Assembly: GCF_042676085.1 (NCBI RefSeq)
Contig: NZ_JBHTKH010000010.1
Location: forward strand, 1 to 64,000
DNA from: Terrabacter terrigena
GTDB taxonomy: Bacteria > Actinomycetota > Actinomycetes > Actinomycetales > Dermatophilaceae
Direction: 5' to 3'
DNA length: 64,000 nt
The notes below the pieces were generated by a model. It saw nothing but the letters and a program-made list of their open reading frames with translations, did not search any database and had not been told where the DNA came from. Shown here piece after piece: positions 1-8,186 of this stretch. The position numbers were made by a program, and so were the translations under genes. Position 1 is the first letter of the stretch, and the number at the start of each line of letters is the position of its first letter.

Positions 1-866
1 GGGCCCTGCGCGGCACCGGCGACCCGCGCACCCTGGACCAGCTGCGCTGCGACCTGGCCACCGAGGCCCTGCTGCGCAACGCGCTCACCACGAGCAGCGT
101 CGCCCCTCCGACCACCGAGGCCACGACAGCGACGGGGTCCTCGAAGACGCCCGGGGCCGCCGAGGCTGCCGAGGCTGCCGAGGCCGCTGCCGAAGATACT
201 GCCGCTGTCGACGTCGATGGCATCCCGGCGCCCGCGCCCGTGCCCTTCTCCGGAGTCGCCGCAGCCCGGGTGTGGCTGGTGGTGCCGTTCGAGGTCGCCA
301 CCGGCGCCTCCGACACCGGCTGCGAGCTGCCCGGGCACGGCTGGGTCACCGCCGCCCACGCCCGCGAGATCATGACCCGCCCCGGCTCCGTCTGGCACAC
401 CCTGCCCGTCGACATCGCCACCGGGGCGGCGATCACCGGCCCCACCACGGCCTACCGGCCCACCCGGGCGATGGTCGAGCACGTCCGCGCGGTCGACGGC
501 ACCTGCCGCGGCCCCGACTGCCACGTCCCCGCCACCCGCTGCGACCTCGACCACGAGACCCCCTGGCCTGTGGGCGAGACGTCCGTGACGAACGTCTTCG
601 CCAAGCACCGGCTGCACCACAACCTCAAGACCCACCACATCTGGACCAGCACCCAGATCGCGCACGACGGCGGCCTGCAGTGGACCACCCTCACCGGCCG
701 CACCTACACCACCTACCCCAAGAACTGGCGTGAAGGACTCGACCCACCTCCCCGTGACCCACGAGCCGGCGCGGACCCGTCACCGAGTCCCACTGAGGGA
801 GAGGAACACTCGTCGCACAGTCGTCGGGCTCGCCGAGCCGCGGACGACGACCCGCCACCGTTCTGA
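1..866 (+). CDS. DUF222/13E12-type HNH endonuclease domain protein (5' end outside window)
   Basis: The reading frame is open from the window edge (first whole codon at base 3), so the true start lies outside. The N-terminal visible part has the conserved DUF222 helix GDPRTLDQLRCDLATEALL. A low-complexity Ala/Glu/Thr linker follows (about residues 30-75, GCCGAGGCT repeated in the DNA), and then the C-terminal HNH module: CRGPDCHVPATRCDLDHETP, then the downstream KHRLHHNLKTH with the second His pair. These proteins are multi-copy in actinobacterial genomes and are annotated as HNH nucleases; their biological job is unsettled. The last 40 residues are Pro/Arg/Ser rich and look disordered. The family assignment is sure; enzymatic activity is inferred. 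Confidence 0.9.
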   Translation, partial: ALRGTGDPRTLDQLRCDLATEALLRNALTTSSVAPPTTEATTATGSSKTPGAAEAAEAAEAAAEDTAAVDVDGIPAPAPVPFSGVAAARVWLVVPFEVATGASDTGCELPGHGWVTAAHAREIMTRPGSVWHTLPVDIATGAAITGPTTAYRPTRAMVEHVRAVDGTCRGPDCHVPATRCDLDHETPWPVGETSVTNVFAKHRLHHNLKTHHIWTSTQIAHDGGLQWTTLTGRTYTTYPKNWREGLDPPPRDPRAGADPSPSPTEGEEHSSHSRRARRAADDDPPPF

Positions 867-894
867 CGCGCGGTCGAGCAGCGCGCTGGGCGCG

Positions 895-933
895 AGTGCG
901 CTCCCGACCGCACGAACCGGTCGGGAGCGCACT
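895..933. terminator. Perfect 16-bp hairpin, probable terminator
   Basis: The arms at 895-910 and 918-933 (left arm AGTGCGCTCCCGACCG) pair perfectly around a 7-nt loop, 29 bases after the HNH stop codon. There is no T-run after it, as is usual for actinobacterial terminators. It would end the HNH transcript and could also act on transcripts from the minus strand. Confidence 0.65.
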
Positions 934-982
934 GCGCCTGGGCAGGCATACCCGCACAGGTCCGGGAGCCACAGTCGGCTGC

Positions 983-1141
983 TCAGTCGGTGTCAGACAG
1001 GGCAGCCGCGTCCGGCACACCGAGGACGATGCGCGTGCCGGGCGGGGCCGACTGCACGAGCCGCAGCGCAGCCGTCTCGGCGCGTGCCGCCTCGAGCTGG
1101 GCACGCCATCGCGGCTGCTTGCCCGCCCCGCCTCTCAAGGG
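983..1141 (-). pseudogene. Possible 3' remnant of an unidentified gene
   Basis: On the minus strand a frame ending at a TGA (983-985) reads as a plausible natural C-terminus, with segments RAQLEAARAETAALRLVQ and PPGTRIVLGVPDAAALS and a strong G/C third-position bias. Upstream the frame degenerates and reaches a stop near 1203 without a convincing start codon. I do not recognise the family. It may be the tail of a decayed gene or chance. Confidence 0.2.
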
Positions 1142-1201
1142 TGACGCGTCGACGCGGCTGGGCGCGAATGGTTTTCGGGTGCACGCTCGCCCGGGGCCTC
1201 G

Positions 1202-1525
1202 TCAGCGGTGCTGGCTCGCGACGTGGTCGCGCGCTTTCCTGAGCCACGCGCTCCGCTCGCCGGACGGCATACGGGCAGGAAGGCTTCGGTACGCCTTCAT
1301 CTGCCGGGTGCCCATCATGAGGGTTCCCGATCCGGGCACCGCGTCGAGCTCGGCGAGCGCGTCGGGGCTCAGCTTCACCCCGATCTGCTCGCCCATGGCC
1401 ACGGCGAACACGTGGCCGTCGACGAGTGCGGCGAGCGTGCCGAACATCGGCCGCAGCTCGACGGAGCCGTCGTCGCCGACGAGCTCGCGCAGCTCGTCGC
1501 GCGCCGCGTCCTCACCGGTGGACAC
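1202..1525 (-). CDS. TfoX/Sxy N-terminal domain protein (copy 1)
   Basis: A 107-residue protein made of one TfoX N-terminal domain: LRPMFGTLAALVDGHVFAVA, GVKLSPDALAEL, and the closing RSAWLRKARDHVA. In Proteobacteria this domain is part of the competence regulator Sxy; stand-alone copies in Actinobacteria are small proteins of unknown role. The start is GTG at 1525, 6 bases after the stop of the paralogue at 1532, so the two form one transcript with this gene second. Identity to the neighbour is moderate, which suggests an old tandem duplication. Family sure, function unknown. Confidence 0.85.
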   Translation of the reverse strand: MSTGEDAARDELRELVGDDGSVELRPMFGTLAALVDGHVFAVAMGEQIGVKLSPDALAELDAVPGSGTLMMGTRQMKAYRSLPARMPSGERSAWLRKARDHVASQHR

Positions 1526-1531
1526 CCGGTC

Positions 1532-1882
1532 CTACCTCTTGGGCTTCTTGACCTTGGGTGGCAAGGTGGCGACGTGGTCGCGCGCCCGGTCGACCCAGGC
1601 TGTGCGGGCCTTGTCGTCGATGTCCGCGGGCAGCGACAGGTAGCCGCCCATCGGCCGCTCGGCCGGGCCGAACGGTCCACTGCCGGGCAGGGCCCGCAGC
1701 TCGTCGAGCCCCGCAGGATCGAGCTTGACCCCGACGTTCTCGCCGAAGAGCCCGGCGAACATGTTCCCGTTGACGAAGGCACCGAGGCTGCCGAACATCG
1801 GCTTCACCTCGACGCCCGGAGCGTCGTTCACGAGGGACCGGAAGTGGGCCTTGGCCTCGTCGCTGTGCTTCGGCATCTGCAT
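1532..1882 (-). CDS. TfoX/Sxy N-terminal domain protein (copy 2)
   Basis: A 116-residue single-domain protein with the same order of motifs as the downstream copy: EVKPMFGSLGAFVNGNMFAG, GVKLDPAGLDELRALPGSGP and a terminal WVDRARDHVATLPPK followed by a basic KKPKR tail. I chose ATG 1882; a second ATG lies two codons later, and a longer frame upstream runs into the neighbouring nuclease gene and loses codon bias. It is first in a two-gene unit with the 1202-1525 gene. There is no competence gene nearby, so a link to DNA uptake is only inference from the domain name. Confidence 0.85.
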   Translation of the reverse strand: MQMPKHSDEAKAHFRSLVNDAPGVEVKPMFGSLGAFVNGNMFAGLFGENVGVKLDPAGLDELRALPGSGPFGPAERPMGGYLSLPADIDDKARTAWVDRARDHVATLPPKVKKPKR

Positions 1883-1914
1883 GGCTCCATCACACCACTC
1901 GCCGCCGACGGGCG

Positions 1915-3042
1915 TCAGAGATCGAGGTCCGCCCACACGGCGGCGTGGTCGGACGCTGCGTCCTGCTCCCGCGTCAGCGTGGGGTACATCGGCCATCGCC
2001 CCGAGGCCGTCCACACTCCCTTCCGATGCACCCCTGCGGCGGTGATGCGGTCGAAGAGGGCGGGTGAGCACAGGATGTAGTCGATCTTGTTGCCCTTGTT
2101 GGCGGTCCCGTAGGTTCCCGGCCAACCGCCGTCGTCGAAACCGGCAAACGCCGACACGTCGCGCAGGTCGCTCGGAGTCGCCGCGACGCCCGTGCCCCCG
2201 GCCCCGAGGAGCGGCGACAGCGGGTCACTCGTCGGGGTGTCGTTGAGGTCGCCGACCACCGCGACGAGATCGTGCCCCTCGGCACGGCGCTGCTCGTAGA
2301 CCTCCCGGATGCGCTGCGCCTGTCGCTTGCGCCGCACGTTGGCCTCGGACCCCCCGTAGCCCTTCGACTTGAGGTGGTTGACGAGCACGAGCAGCCGGCG
2401 GCCGCCGGGCAGCGCCAGCGTCAGCTCCGGGCAGTCCCGGCTGAAGACCGGGCCCGCGAGGTCGGCGTCGTCGACGTGGCTCACGATCCCGGTGATCTCG
2501 ATGTCGCCGCGGGTGAGCAGGCCGACGTCGATGCCGCGCTCGTCGTTGCCGTCGATGAGCATGACGTGGCCGTACAGACGCCCACCGAGTGCGGCCAGCT
2601 GGTCGGCGTTGAAGTGCTTGAGCGCCCACCGGTCCTCGGCCTCGACGACGCCCAGCACGTCGGCCTGCAGGTCGTGCACCACCTGGGCCGTGTGCCGCAC
2701 GGCGAGGTCTGTGACCGTCTCGCGCTCGAGCTCGAGCCAGCCGATCCAGTCGCCGCGCCCGTCGGCGACGACGGTGACCGTGCCGTCGCGGGAGCGGCTC
2801 ACGAGACGTCCGCGGTTCTGCCTGAGGCGCACGTAGGCCGCGTCGTCGGATTCCGCGAGCCCGAGCTCCCGGAGCAGGCGCACGATCGCCCGCTTGTCGT
2901 CAGCCGAGTACGCCTGCTGCTGAAGGATCTTCGTCAGCTCGGTGTACGCCTCGAGAAGTGTGCGGTTCGTCTCCCAGTCGTTCGACGCGAGCAGTCTGGC
3001 CCGGTCGAAGAGGTTCTCGACGTTGTACGAGGCGAGTCGCAT
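1915..3042 (-). CDS. Endonuclease/exonuclease/phosphatase (EEP) family protein
   Basis: A 375-residue protein of the DNase I-like EEP fold. It opens with MRLASYNVENLFDRARLL (the N-V-E-N metal site), has VNHLKSKGYGG, VVGDLNDTPTSDPLSPLL (the catalytic GDxN) and ends SDHAAVWADLDL (the SDH motif). Members hydrolyse phosphodiesters in nucleic acids or small molecules; the substrate cannot be read from sequence. No signal peptide, so probably cytoplasmic. ATG 3042 is chosen because the upstream extension of the frame loses bias and overlaps the MFS gene. It starts 17 bases after the MFS stop and is likely co-transcribed with it. Confidence 0.88.
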   Translation of the reverse strand: MRLASYNVENLFDRARLLASNDWETNRTLLEAYTELTKILQQQAYSADDKRAIVRLLRELGLAESDDAAYVRLRQNRGRLVSRSRDGTVTVVADGRGDWIGWLELERETVTDLAVRHTAQVVHDLQADVLGVVEAEDRWALKHFNADQLAALGGRLYGHVMLIDGNDERGIDVGLLTRGDIEITGIVSHVDDADLAGPVFSRDCPELTLALPGGRRLLVLVNHLKSKGYGGSEANVRRKRQAQRIREVYEQRRAEGHDLVAVVGDLNDTPTSDPLSPLLGAGGTGVAATPSDLRDVSAFAGFDDGGWPGTYGTANKGNKIDYILCSPALFDRITAAGVHRKGVWTASGRWPMYPTLTREQDAASDHAAVWADLDL

Positions 3043-3059
3043 GGTCCAACCGTCCCGCC

Positions 3060-4502
3060 TCAGGCCCTCGGGCGCGACTCCGACGCGTGGACGACGAGGA
3101 GGAAGACGGCCGCCACGAGCGCCGTCACGCCACAGATCGCCCACACCGTCATGTAGCCCGCGAGCGATGCATGCGCCGTGGCCTCCGCGTCGACCGACCC
3201 CGTCGAGGCCAGGGCGATGGCGAACACGCTCGAGGCGAAGGCGCCACCGATCGTCTTCGTCGTGTTCGTCATCCCGGTCGTCAGGCCCGTGTGGGTCGGT
3301 GGCGCCTGCGCCGCCGCGGCCGTGGGCAGGCCGGCGACGAGGGCGCCTGACCCGAGACCTGCGACCATCATGTTCGTCAGGGTCTGCGCGAGCGTGTCGT
3401 GGAACGGCAGGAACAGCAGGTAGCCGACGGCCACGAGCACAGCGGCGACGACCATCGCGAGGCGCGTGCCGACCCGTCGCCCGAGCACGTGCAGCAGCAG
3501 GGCACCGACCGCCAGGGACAGCACGTAGCCGCCGATGATGATCGACACCCGTCCGGCGCTCGCGCCGAGCCCGTAGCCCGTCACCGCCGGGTCGGTGCGC
3601 GCGAACGTGGACAGCGGGATCTGCGCGCCGAGCACCGAGACACCGAAGAGGAAGGCCGTGGCCTGGACCGGCCACTGGCCACGAGCCGACATGATGCGGA
3701 GGTCGACGAGCGGCCACGAGCACCGGAGCTCCACCCGCGCGTACGGCACGAACGTCGCAGCGCCGAGCAGCATGACGACCCATGGCCACACGTTGCCCGG
3801 ACCCTGGATGCGCACCATGACGAGACCGGCCATGACGAGCCCGAGGGCCAGCGTCAGCAGCGCGAACGCCCGCCAGTGCACCCGCCCCTGGCCGAGCCCC
3901 GGGGCGTCCTCGACGCCGAACCAGATCGCGGCGAAGGCAAGCGTCACGACCAAGGCCGGCAAGGCGAGGAGGCCTGTCACGCCGAGCGACTCGGCCAGGG
4001 CGCCACTCGTGAGGGCACCCGCGATGACACCGAGCTCGAGGCCGGCGACGAGCAGGCCCGCAGCTCCGCGCACCCTGCCCTCCGCTCCCCCGGTGCGGCT
4101 GTGGATGATGGCGACCTCCATCGGCAGCCACACGACGTAGAAGCCCTGGATGGCCCAGGCGACGAGGAACGTGCCGAAGCTCGGCGCGAACGCCACGCCC
4201 CACGACGCGACCGCAGTGACGACGGTCGACAGGAGCAGCACCTTCCGATGGCCGACCAGGTCACCGAGCCGGGCGAGCAGCGGCACCACCAGGGCCGACA
4301 CGACCAGCTGCGCCGCCTCGAACCAGTTGACGTCGGCGTCCTTGATCGACAGGTGCCGGGCGATGTCGGTGAAGATCGGCGTGTAGTAGCCCTGCAGCAC
4401 GCCACTCGCGAGCTCGACGCAGATGAGGAAGCCGACGACCTTGGCGATCGGGCTGCGGGCCATCGCGCGTGCGGCGTCGGTGACGACGGTGCTGTCAGAC
4501 AT
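3060..4502 (-). CDS. MFS transporter, DHA2/EmrB-like
   Basis: A 480-residue membrane protein with about 14 hydrophobic segments. The MFS motif A reads GDLVGHRKVLLL after the second segment (residues 80-92), and an Arg-rich loop RTGGAEGRVRGA follows the fourth or fifth. The length and 14-segment pattern fit the DHA2 drug:H+ antiporters, which export hydrophobic drugs or dyes across the plasma membrane. Substrate unknown. It is followed at 17 bases by the EEP gene on the same strand. The preceding peptidase is also on this strand but separated by 34 bases. Confidence 0.85.
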   Translation of the reverse strand: MSDSTVVTDAARAMARSPIAKVVGFLICVELASGVLQGYYTPIFTDIARHLSIKDADVNWFEAAQLVVSALVVPLLARLGDLVGHRKVLLLSTVVTAVASWGVAFAPSFGTFLVAWAIQGFYVVWLPMEVAIIHSRTGGAEGRVRGAAGLLVAGLELGVIAGALTSGALAESLGVTGLLALPALVVTLAFAAIWFGVEDAPGLGQGRVHWRAFALLTLALGLVMAGLVMVRIQGPGNVWPWVVMLLGAATFVPYARVELRCSWPLVDLRIMSARGQWPVQATAFLFGVSVLGAQIPLSTFARTDPAVTGYGLGASAGRVSIIIGGYVLSLAVGALLLHVLGRRVGTRLAMVVAAVLVAVGYLLFLPFHDTLAQTLTNMMVAGLGSGALVAGLPTAAAAQAPPTHTGLTTGMTNTTKTIGGAFASSVFAIALASTGSVDAEATAHASLAGYMTVWAICGVTALVAAVFLLVVHASESRPRA

Positions 4503-4536
4503 GCGGATCCTGTTCTCGTGCAGAGTGTTCGGGATG

Positions 4537-5858
4537 TCAGAGCTGCTCGATGAGGCGGCGGTACCACGCGATCCCGTCGACGAGGTCGACCACTCCGATG
4601 CGTTCGTCGACGCCGTGGATCGAGGCCCGCTGGGCGTCGCTCATGCGGAACGGGGTGAACCGGTAGACGCGCGGCCAGACGCGGTGGAAGTGGCGCGAGT
4701 CCGTTGCCGCGAGCATCACGTAGGGCACCGCCACCGTGCCGGGGAAGACGTCCGTGACCGTCGACTCGAGGAGGGCGTATGCCGTGTCGTGCGTCGGTGA
4801 CACCGGGCTCGGTTCGTCGCCGCTCACCAGCGAGACCTCGACGTGGTCGTCGTCGACCGTCCGGCGGATCCGCTCGATCGCACCGTCGACGGTCTCGCCC
4901 ACCATGACCCGCATGTTGACGTGCGCCCGGGCCGTCGCGGCGATGACGTTCGCCCCGGGCGAGCCGCTCAGCTGCGTCACCGCGACGGTCGTCCGCGTGA
5001 GTGCGGCCGTCTCGTGGCCGAGCCGAGGCAGGACGCGGGAGAGCAGCGGACGCAGCCGGCGCGCGTTGCCGAAGACCGCGGCATACGGCATACGGGCGTG
5101 GGCGCCGGCGCGCTCGAGCATGTCGACGGTGGCGTCGGGAAGGTGGCTGGGGAAGGGCTTGCGCTCGAGGCGGAGGATGGCGCGAGCCAGCCGTGAGGTC
5201 GCGCCCATGCGACGCGGCGCGGAGGCGTGCCCGCCGTCGCCGCGCGCGACGAGGTCGACGTCGACCGTTCCCTTCTCGGACACCCCGATGACGGCCATCG
5301 GGGCGTCGACGCCGGGGAGCGCCCCTGGACGATCGCACCACCCTCGTCGATGACGAACCAGGGCTCGACACCCCGCTCTCGCAGGAGCGCCACGGCGTCC
5401 TTCGCGGCGCGCCCCGAGACCTCCTCGTTGCAGCCGAACGACAGCCACACGTCGCGGCCGGGCACGACCCCGTCTCCGATCAGAGCCTCGACGGCTGCGC
5501 ACGTAGCGACGAGTGACCCCTTGCAGTCGAGCGCCCCACGGCCCCAGACGAACCCGTCGTGCAGCTCGGCCGCGAACGGCGGGTGCGTCCACGCCGACGG
5601 GTCGTCGACCGGCACGACGTCGAGGTGCGCCATGAGCACGACCGGCGCATCACGAGCGCGCCCCGGCCACCGCACGAGCAGCGCGTCGCCGCTGATCCGC
5701 TCGACCTCGCACGAGGCGTGCAGCCGCGGGAAGCGCTCGCTCAGCTCCGTGATCATGGCGTCGAAGACCGCGCGGTCCTCCTTCGCGGGGTCCCAGTCGG
5801 ACACGGTCGGGATGCGGATGAGGGCGCGCAGCGCCTCGACGGCAGCGTCCCCGGTCAT
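4537..5858 (-). pseudogene. M20 family metallopeptidase, interrupted by a frameshift
   Basis: Two adjacent frames together give one M20/ArgE/CPG2-like zinc peptidase. The upstream frame (from ATG 5858) has VVLMAHLDVVPVDDPSAW (HxD metal site), GRGALDCKGSLVA and GCNEEVSGRAAKDA (catalytic Glu pair) and ends in GGAIVQG. The downstream frame resumes with ALPGVDAPMAVIGVSEKG and carries GDGGHAS and TDSRHFHRVWP. The junction is a run of four C at 5322-5325; one extra base there restores QGALPGVD. It is either a true frameshift, making the gene inactive, or a homopolymer sequencing error. A TACGCT box 7 nt before ATG 5858 suggests a leaderless start. Confidence 0.8.
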
Positions 5859-5886
5859 GTCCCGGAGCGTATGCCACCCTGACCGC

Positions 5887-7485
5887 ATGGACTATGGGCA
5901 CGAGCTGCAGTTCGGGGTGTTCGCGAGCCCGGATGCCTCACGCGTCCACGCGACGCTCGAGCTGGCGCAGCTCGCCGACGTGCTGGGCCTCGACCTGTTC
6001 ACCGTGCAGGACCACCCGTACAACGCGAAGCACCTCGACACCTCGACCCTGCTCACGGCGGTCGCCGTCCGCACGACCTCGGTCCGCGTCGCGGCCAACG
6101 TCGCCAACCTGCCACTGCGCCCGCCGGTCGGGCTCGCCAAGCAGGTCGCGACGCTCGACGTCCTCAGCGGCGGCCGGGCCGAGCTCGGTCTGGGGACGGG
6201 CGCCTTCTGGGACGCGATCGTGGCGTCGGGCGGCGAGCGCCGGTCACCCGGGGAGGCCGTGGACGCTCTCGTCGAGGCCATCCACATCATCCGGGCCGCG
6301 TGGGGACAGAGCCCCGACCAGCCCGGCGCCCGCTCGGTCACGGCGCTCGGCGAGCACTACTCGGTCAAGGGCATGCACGCCGGGCCGTTCCCCGTGCACC
6401 CGGTCGAGATCTGGCTCGGCGCCTACAGGCCGCGCATGCTCCGTGTGACCGGGCGGCTCGCCGACGGCTGGCTGCCGAGCCAGGGCTACGCGGAACCCGA
6501 GTCGCTGGCCGGGCTCAACGCCGCCATCGACGAGGCTGCCGACGCGGCCGGCCGCGGACCGCAGGCGATCCGACGGATGTACAACGTCTTCGGCCAGTTC
6601 GGTACGGGCAGCGGCTTCCTGCGCGGCACCGCCGACGACTGGGCCGAGCAGCTCGCCGGGCTGAGCCTCGACGCCGGCATGAGCACCTACGTCCTGGGCA
6701 CCGACGATCCGGACCTGCTGCGCCGCTTCGCCGGCGAGGTGGCACCGGCGGTGCGCGAGCTCGTCGACGCCGGACGAGCCCGGCGCGCCAGCAGCTCCGG
6801 GCCGACGCGGGTGACGCCCACGTCGCTGTCGACGCCGGAGAGCACACAGTCCGCCACCGGGACCGATCGTCACCCCCTGGCGGTGCGTGCGACTCCCGAC
6901 GGCCCCCGGCTCACGGCGCAGCTGCCCTGGCGCGAGGACGACCGTCCGGTGTCCGCGAAGCCCGACGAGGCGGCCTACACGGCGGCCGAGCAGGCGGTGC
7001 CGCAGCACCTCGTCGACGTGCACGACCACCTCCGCGGCGAGCTCGCCCAGCTGCGCGACATCGTCGGGCAGGTGCGTCGTGGCGCGCTGTCGACGGGCGC
7101 GGCGCGGTCGGTCCTCAACACGATGGCCATGCGGCAGAACAACTGGACGCTCGGCGCCTACTGCGAGACCTACTGCCGGCTCGTCACCGGGCACCACACC
7201 CTCGAGGACCGCAGCATCTTCGTCCACCTCCGCACGGCCGAGCCCGAGCTCGGGCCGGTCATCGACCGGCTCGAGCAGGAGCACCACGTCATCGCCGACG
7301 TGCTCGAGCAGGTGGACGAGGCGCTCGTCGGGCTGGTGGGCACCGATGGCTACAGCCACGCCGGCGAGGCCGCGCTCGACCAGATCGAGCGCGCCCTCGA
7401 CCTGCTCACCGACACGCTGCTGTCACATCTCGCCTACGAGGAGCGCGAGCTGCTGCACCCCTTGGCGCGCAACGGATTCGGCTGA
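5887..7485 (+). CDS. LLM-class flavin-dependent oxidoreductase fused to a hemerythrin-like domain
   Basis: A 532-residue two-domain protein. Residues 1-300 are a luciferase-like monooxygenase barrel: QFGVFASPDASRVHATLELA, FTVQDHPYN, LDVLSGGRAELGLGTGAFWD, PVEIWLGAYRPRMLRVTGRLADGWLPS in order. Such enzymes use reduced FMN or F420. A Ser/Thr/Pro linker (about 300-345) leads to a four-helix HHE domain (about 370-532) with HDHLRGELAQLRDIV, HHTLEDRSIF, EQEHHVIADVLEQV and HLAYEERELLHPL, i.e. the His/Glu ligands of a di-iron site. The combination suggests an oxygen- or NO-linked oxidation, which is inference. The frame is open from base 5227, but homology begins at ATG 5887. Confidence 0.85.
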   Translation: MDYGHELQFGVFASPDASRVHATLELAQLADVLGLDLFTVQDHPYNAKHLDTSTLLTAVAVRTTSVRVAANVANLPLRPPVGLAKQVATLDVLSGGRAELGLGTGAFWDAIVASGGERRSPGEAVDALVEAIHIIRAAWGQSPDQPGARSVTALGEHYSVKGMHAGPFPVHPVEIWLGAYRPRMLRVTGRLADGWLPSQGYAEPESLAGLNAAIDEAADAAGRGPQAIRRMYNVFGQFGTGSGFLRGTADDWAEQLAGLSLDAGMSTYVLGTDDPDLLRRFAGEVAPAVRELVDAGRARRASSSGPTRVTPTSLSTPESTQSATGTDRHPLAVRATPDGPRLTAQLPWREDDRPVSAKPDEAAYTAAEQAVPQHLVDVHDHLRGELAQLRDIVGQVRRGALSTGAARSVLNTMAMRQNNWTLGAYCETYCRLVTGHHTLEDRSIFVHLRTAEPELGPVIDRLEQEHHVIADVLEQVDEALVGLVGTDGYSHAGEAALDQIERALDLLTDTLLSHLAYEERELLHPLARNGFG

Positions 7486-7502
7486 GCTGCCGGCGAGGCG
7501 GG

Positions 7503-8051
7503 TCAGGCCGACCTCGCGGCCGCCCCGTGCTCCAGGGCCTCGACCACCGCGCCGCAGAAGTCGGGCAGGTCGTCGGGCTTCCGACTGGTGATGAGGTTCT
7601 CGTCGACCACGAGCGGCTCGTCGACCCACTGACCGCCCGCGTTGCGGATGTCGGTCTGCAGGCTCGGCCAGGACGTGAGCCGGCGTCCCTTGAGCACGTC
7701 GGCCTCGACGAGCGTCCACGGCGCGTGGCAGATCGCCGCGACCGGTTTGCCCGACGCCACGAACTCGCGAACAAGCGCGACAGCGTCGTCGTGCGTGCGC
7801 AGGTTGTCGGGGTTCGCGACGCCGCCGGGCAGCACCAGCGCGTCGAAGTCGTCGGCCTTCGCGTCCGCGACGGTCACGTCGACCGGCTTCGTGTCGCCCT
7901 TGTCGAGGTGGTTGAACATCTGCACCTCGCCGCCCTCCGGGCTGACGAGGACCGCCTCGTGCCCGGCGTCGGTCACCGCCTTCCACGGGTCGGTCAGCTC
8001 GACCTGCTCGATGCCCTCGCTCGCGACGAGGAATGCCACTCGCTTGCTCAC
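7503..8051 (-). CDS. DJ-1/PfpI family protein (type 1 glutamine amidotransferase-like)
   Basis: A 182-residue DJ-1/PfpI protein. The nucleophile elbow is VAAICHAPWTLVEADVLKGR (Cys in AICHAP), with the upstream Glu in VSPEGGEVQMF and the loop DALVLPGGVANPD. Members act as deglycases, chaperones or general-stress proteins in the cytoplasm; which applies here cannot be told. The start is GTG 8051, preceded by AGGAGGACG at good spacing; an ATG frame further upstream adds 21 residues with no similarity. It converges on the monooxygenase-hemerythrin gene with an 17-base gap. Confidence 0.88.
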   Translation of the reverse strand: MSKRVAFLVASEGIEQVELTDPWKAVTDAGHEAVLVSPEGGEVQMFNHLDKGDTKPVDVTVADAKADDFDALVLPGGVANPDNLRTHDDAVALVREFVASGKPVAAICHAPWTLVEADVLKGRRLTSWPSLQTDIRNAGGQWVDEPLVVDENLITSRKPDDLPDFCGAVVEALEHGAAARSA

Positions 8052-8174
8052 GTCGTCCTCCTGGTGCCGCCTCGGCGGGCGGATGGTCGGGGTCGTGGCG
8101 GCGTCGGCCGCCACCTTCGGCCCCTACCCGAAGCACCCCGGTTGCATCACCTGTCCGCGAGGCCCCGACCCGAC

Positions 8175-8180
8175 TATCGT
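8175..8180 (+). promoter_or_regulatory. -10 box of a leaderless promoter for the MBL hydrolase
   Basis: TATCGT ends 6 nt before ATG 8187, so the transcript would start on or next to the A of the start codon, and there is no ribosome binding site. The same arrangement recurs at many genes in the window. No clear -35 is visible. Confidence 0.55.
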
Positions 8181-8186
8181 CGGCCC

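Larger units (their letters stand above)
867..1201. other. Intergenic stretch with a hairpin and a possible gene remnant
   Basis: About 335 bases between the HNH gene and the convergent TfoX-type genes. It holds a perfect hairpin (895-933), one copy of the GGCATAC word (945-951), and on the minus strand a stretch that reads like the 3' end of a gene (983-1141). I see no complete gene here; the open frames on the plus strand lack the strong third-position G/C bias of the neighbours. Confidence 0.5.

Noticed and set aside
3399..4553. 384-codon plus-strand frame opposite the MFS gene
   Set aside because: Low-complexity Glu/Arg/His/Gln protein antisense to a clear transporter.
6300..8186. Long plus-strand frame running into the MBL hydrolase
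   Set aside because: Only the part from ATG 8187 has family motifs and codon bias; the upstream portion is the shifted frame of the monooxygenase-hemerythrin gene and the antisense of the PfpI gene.
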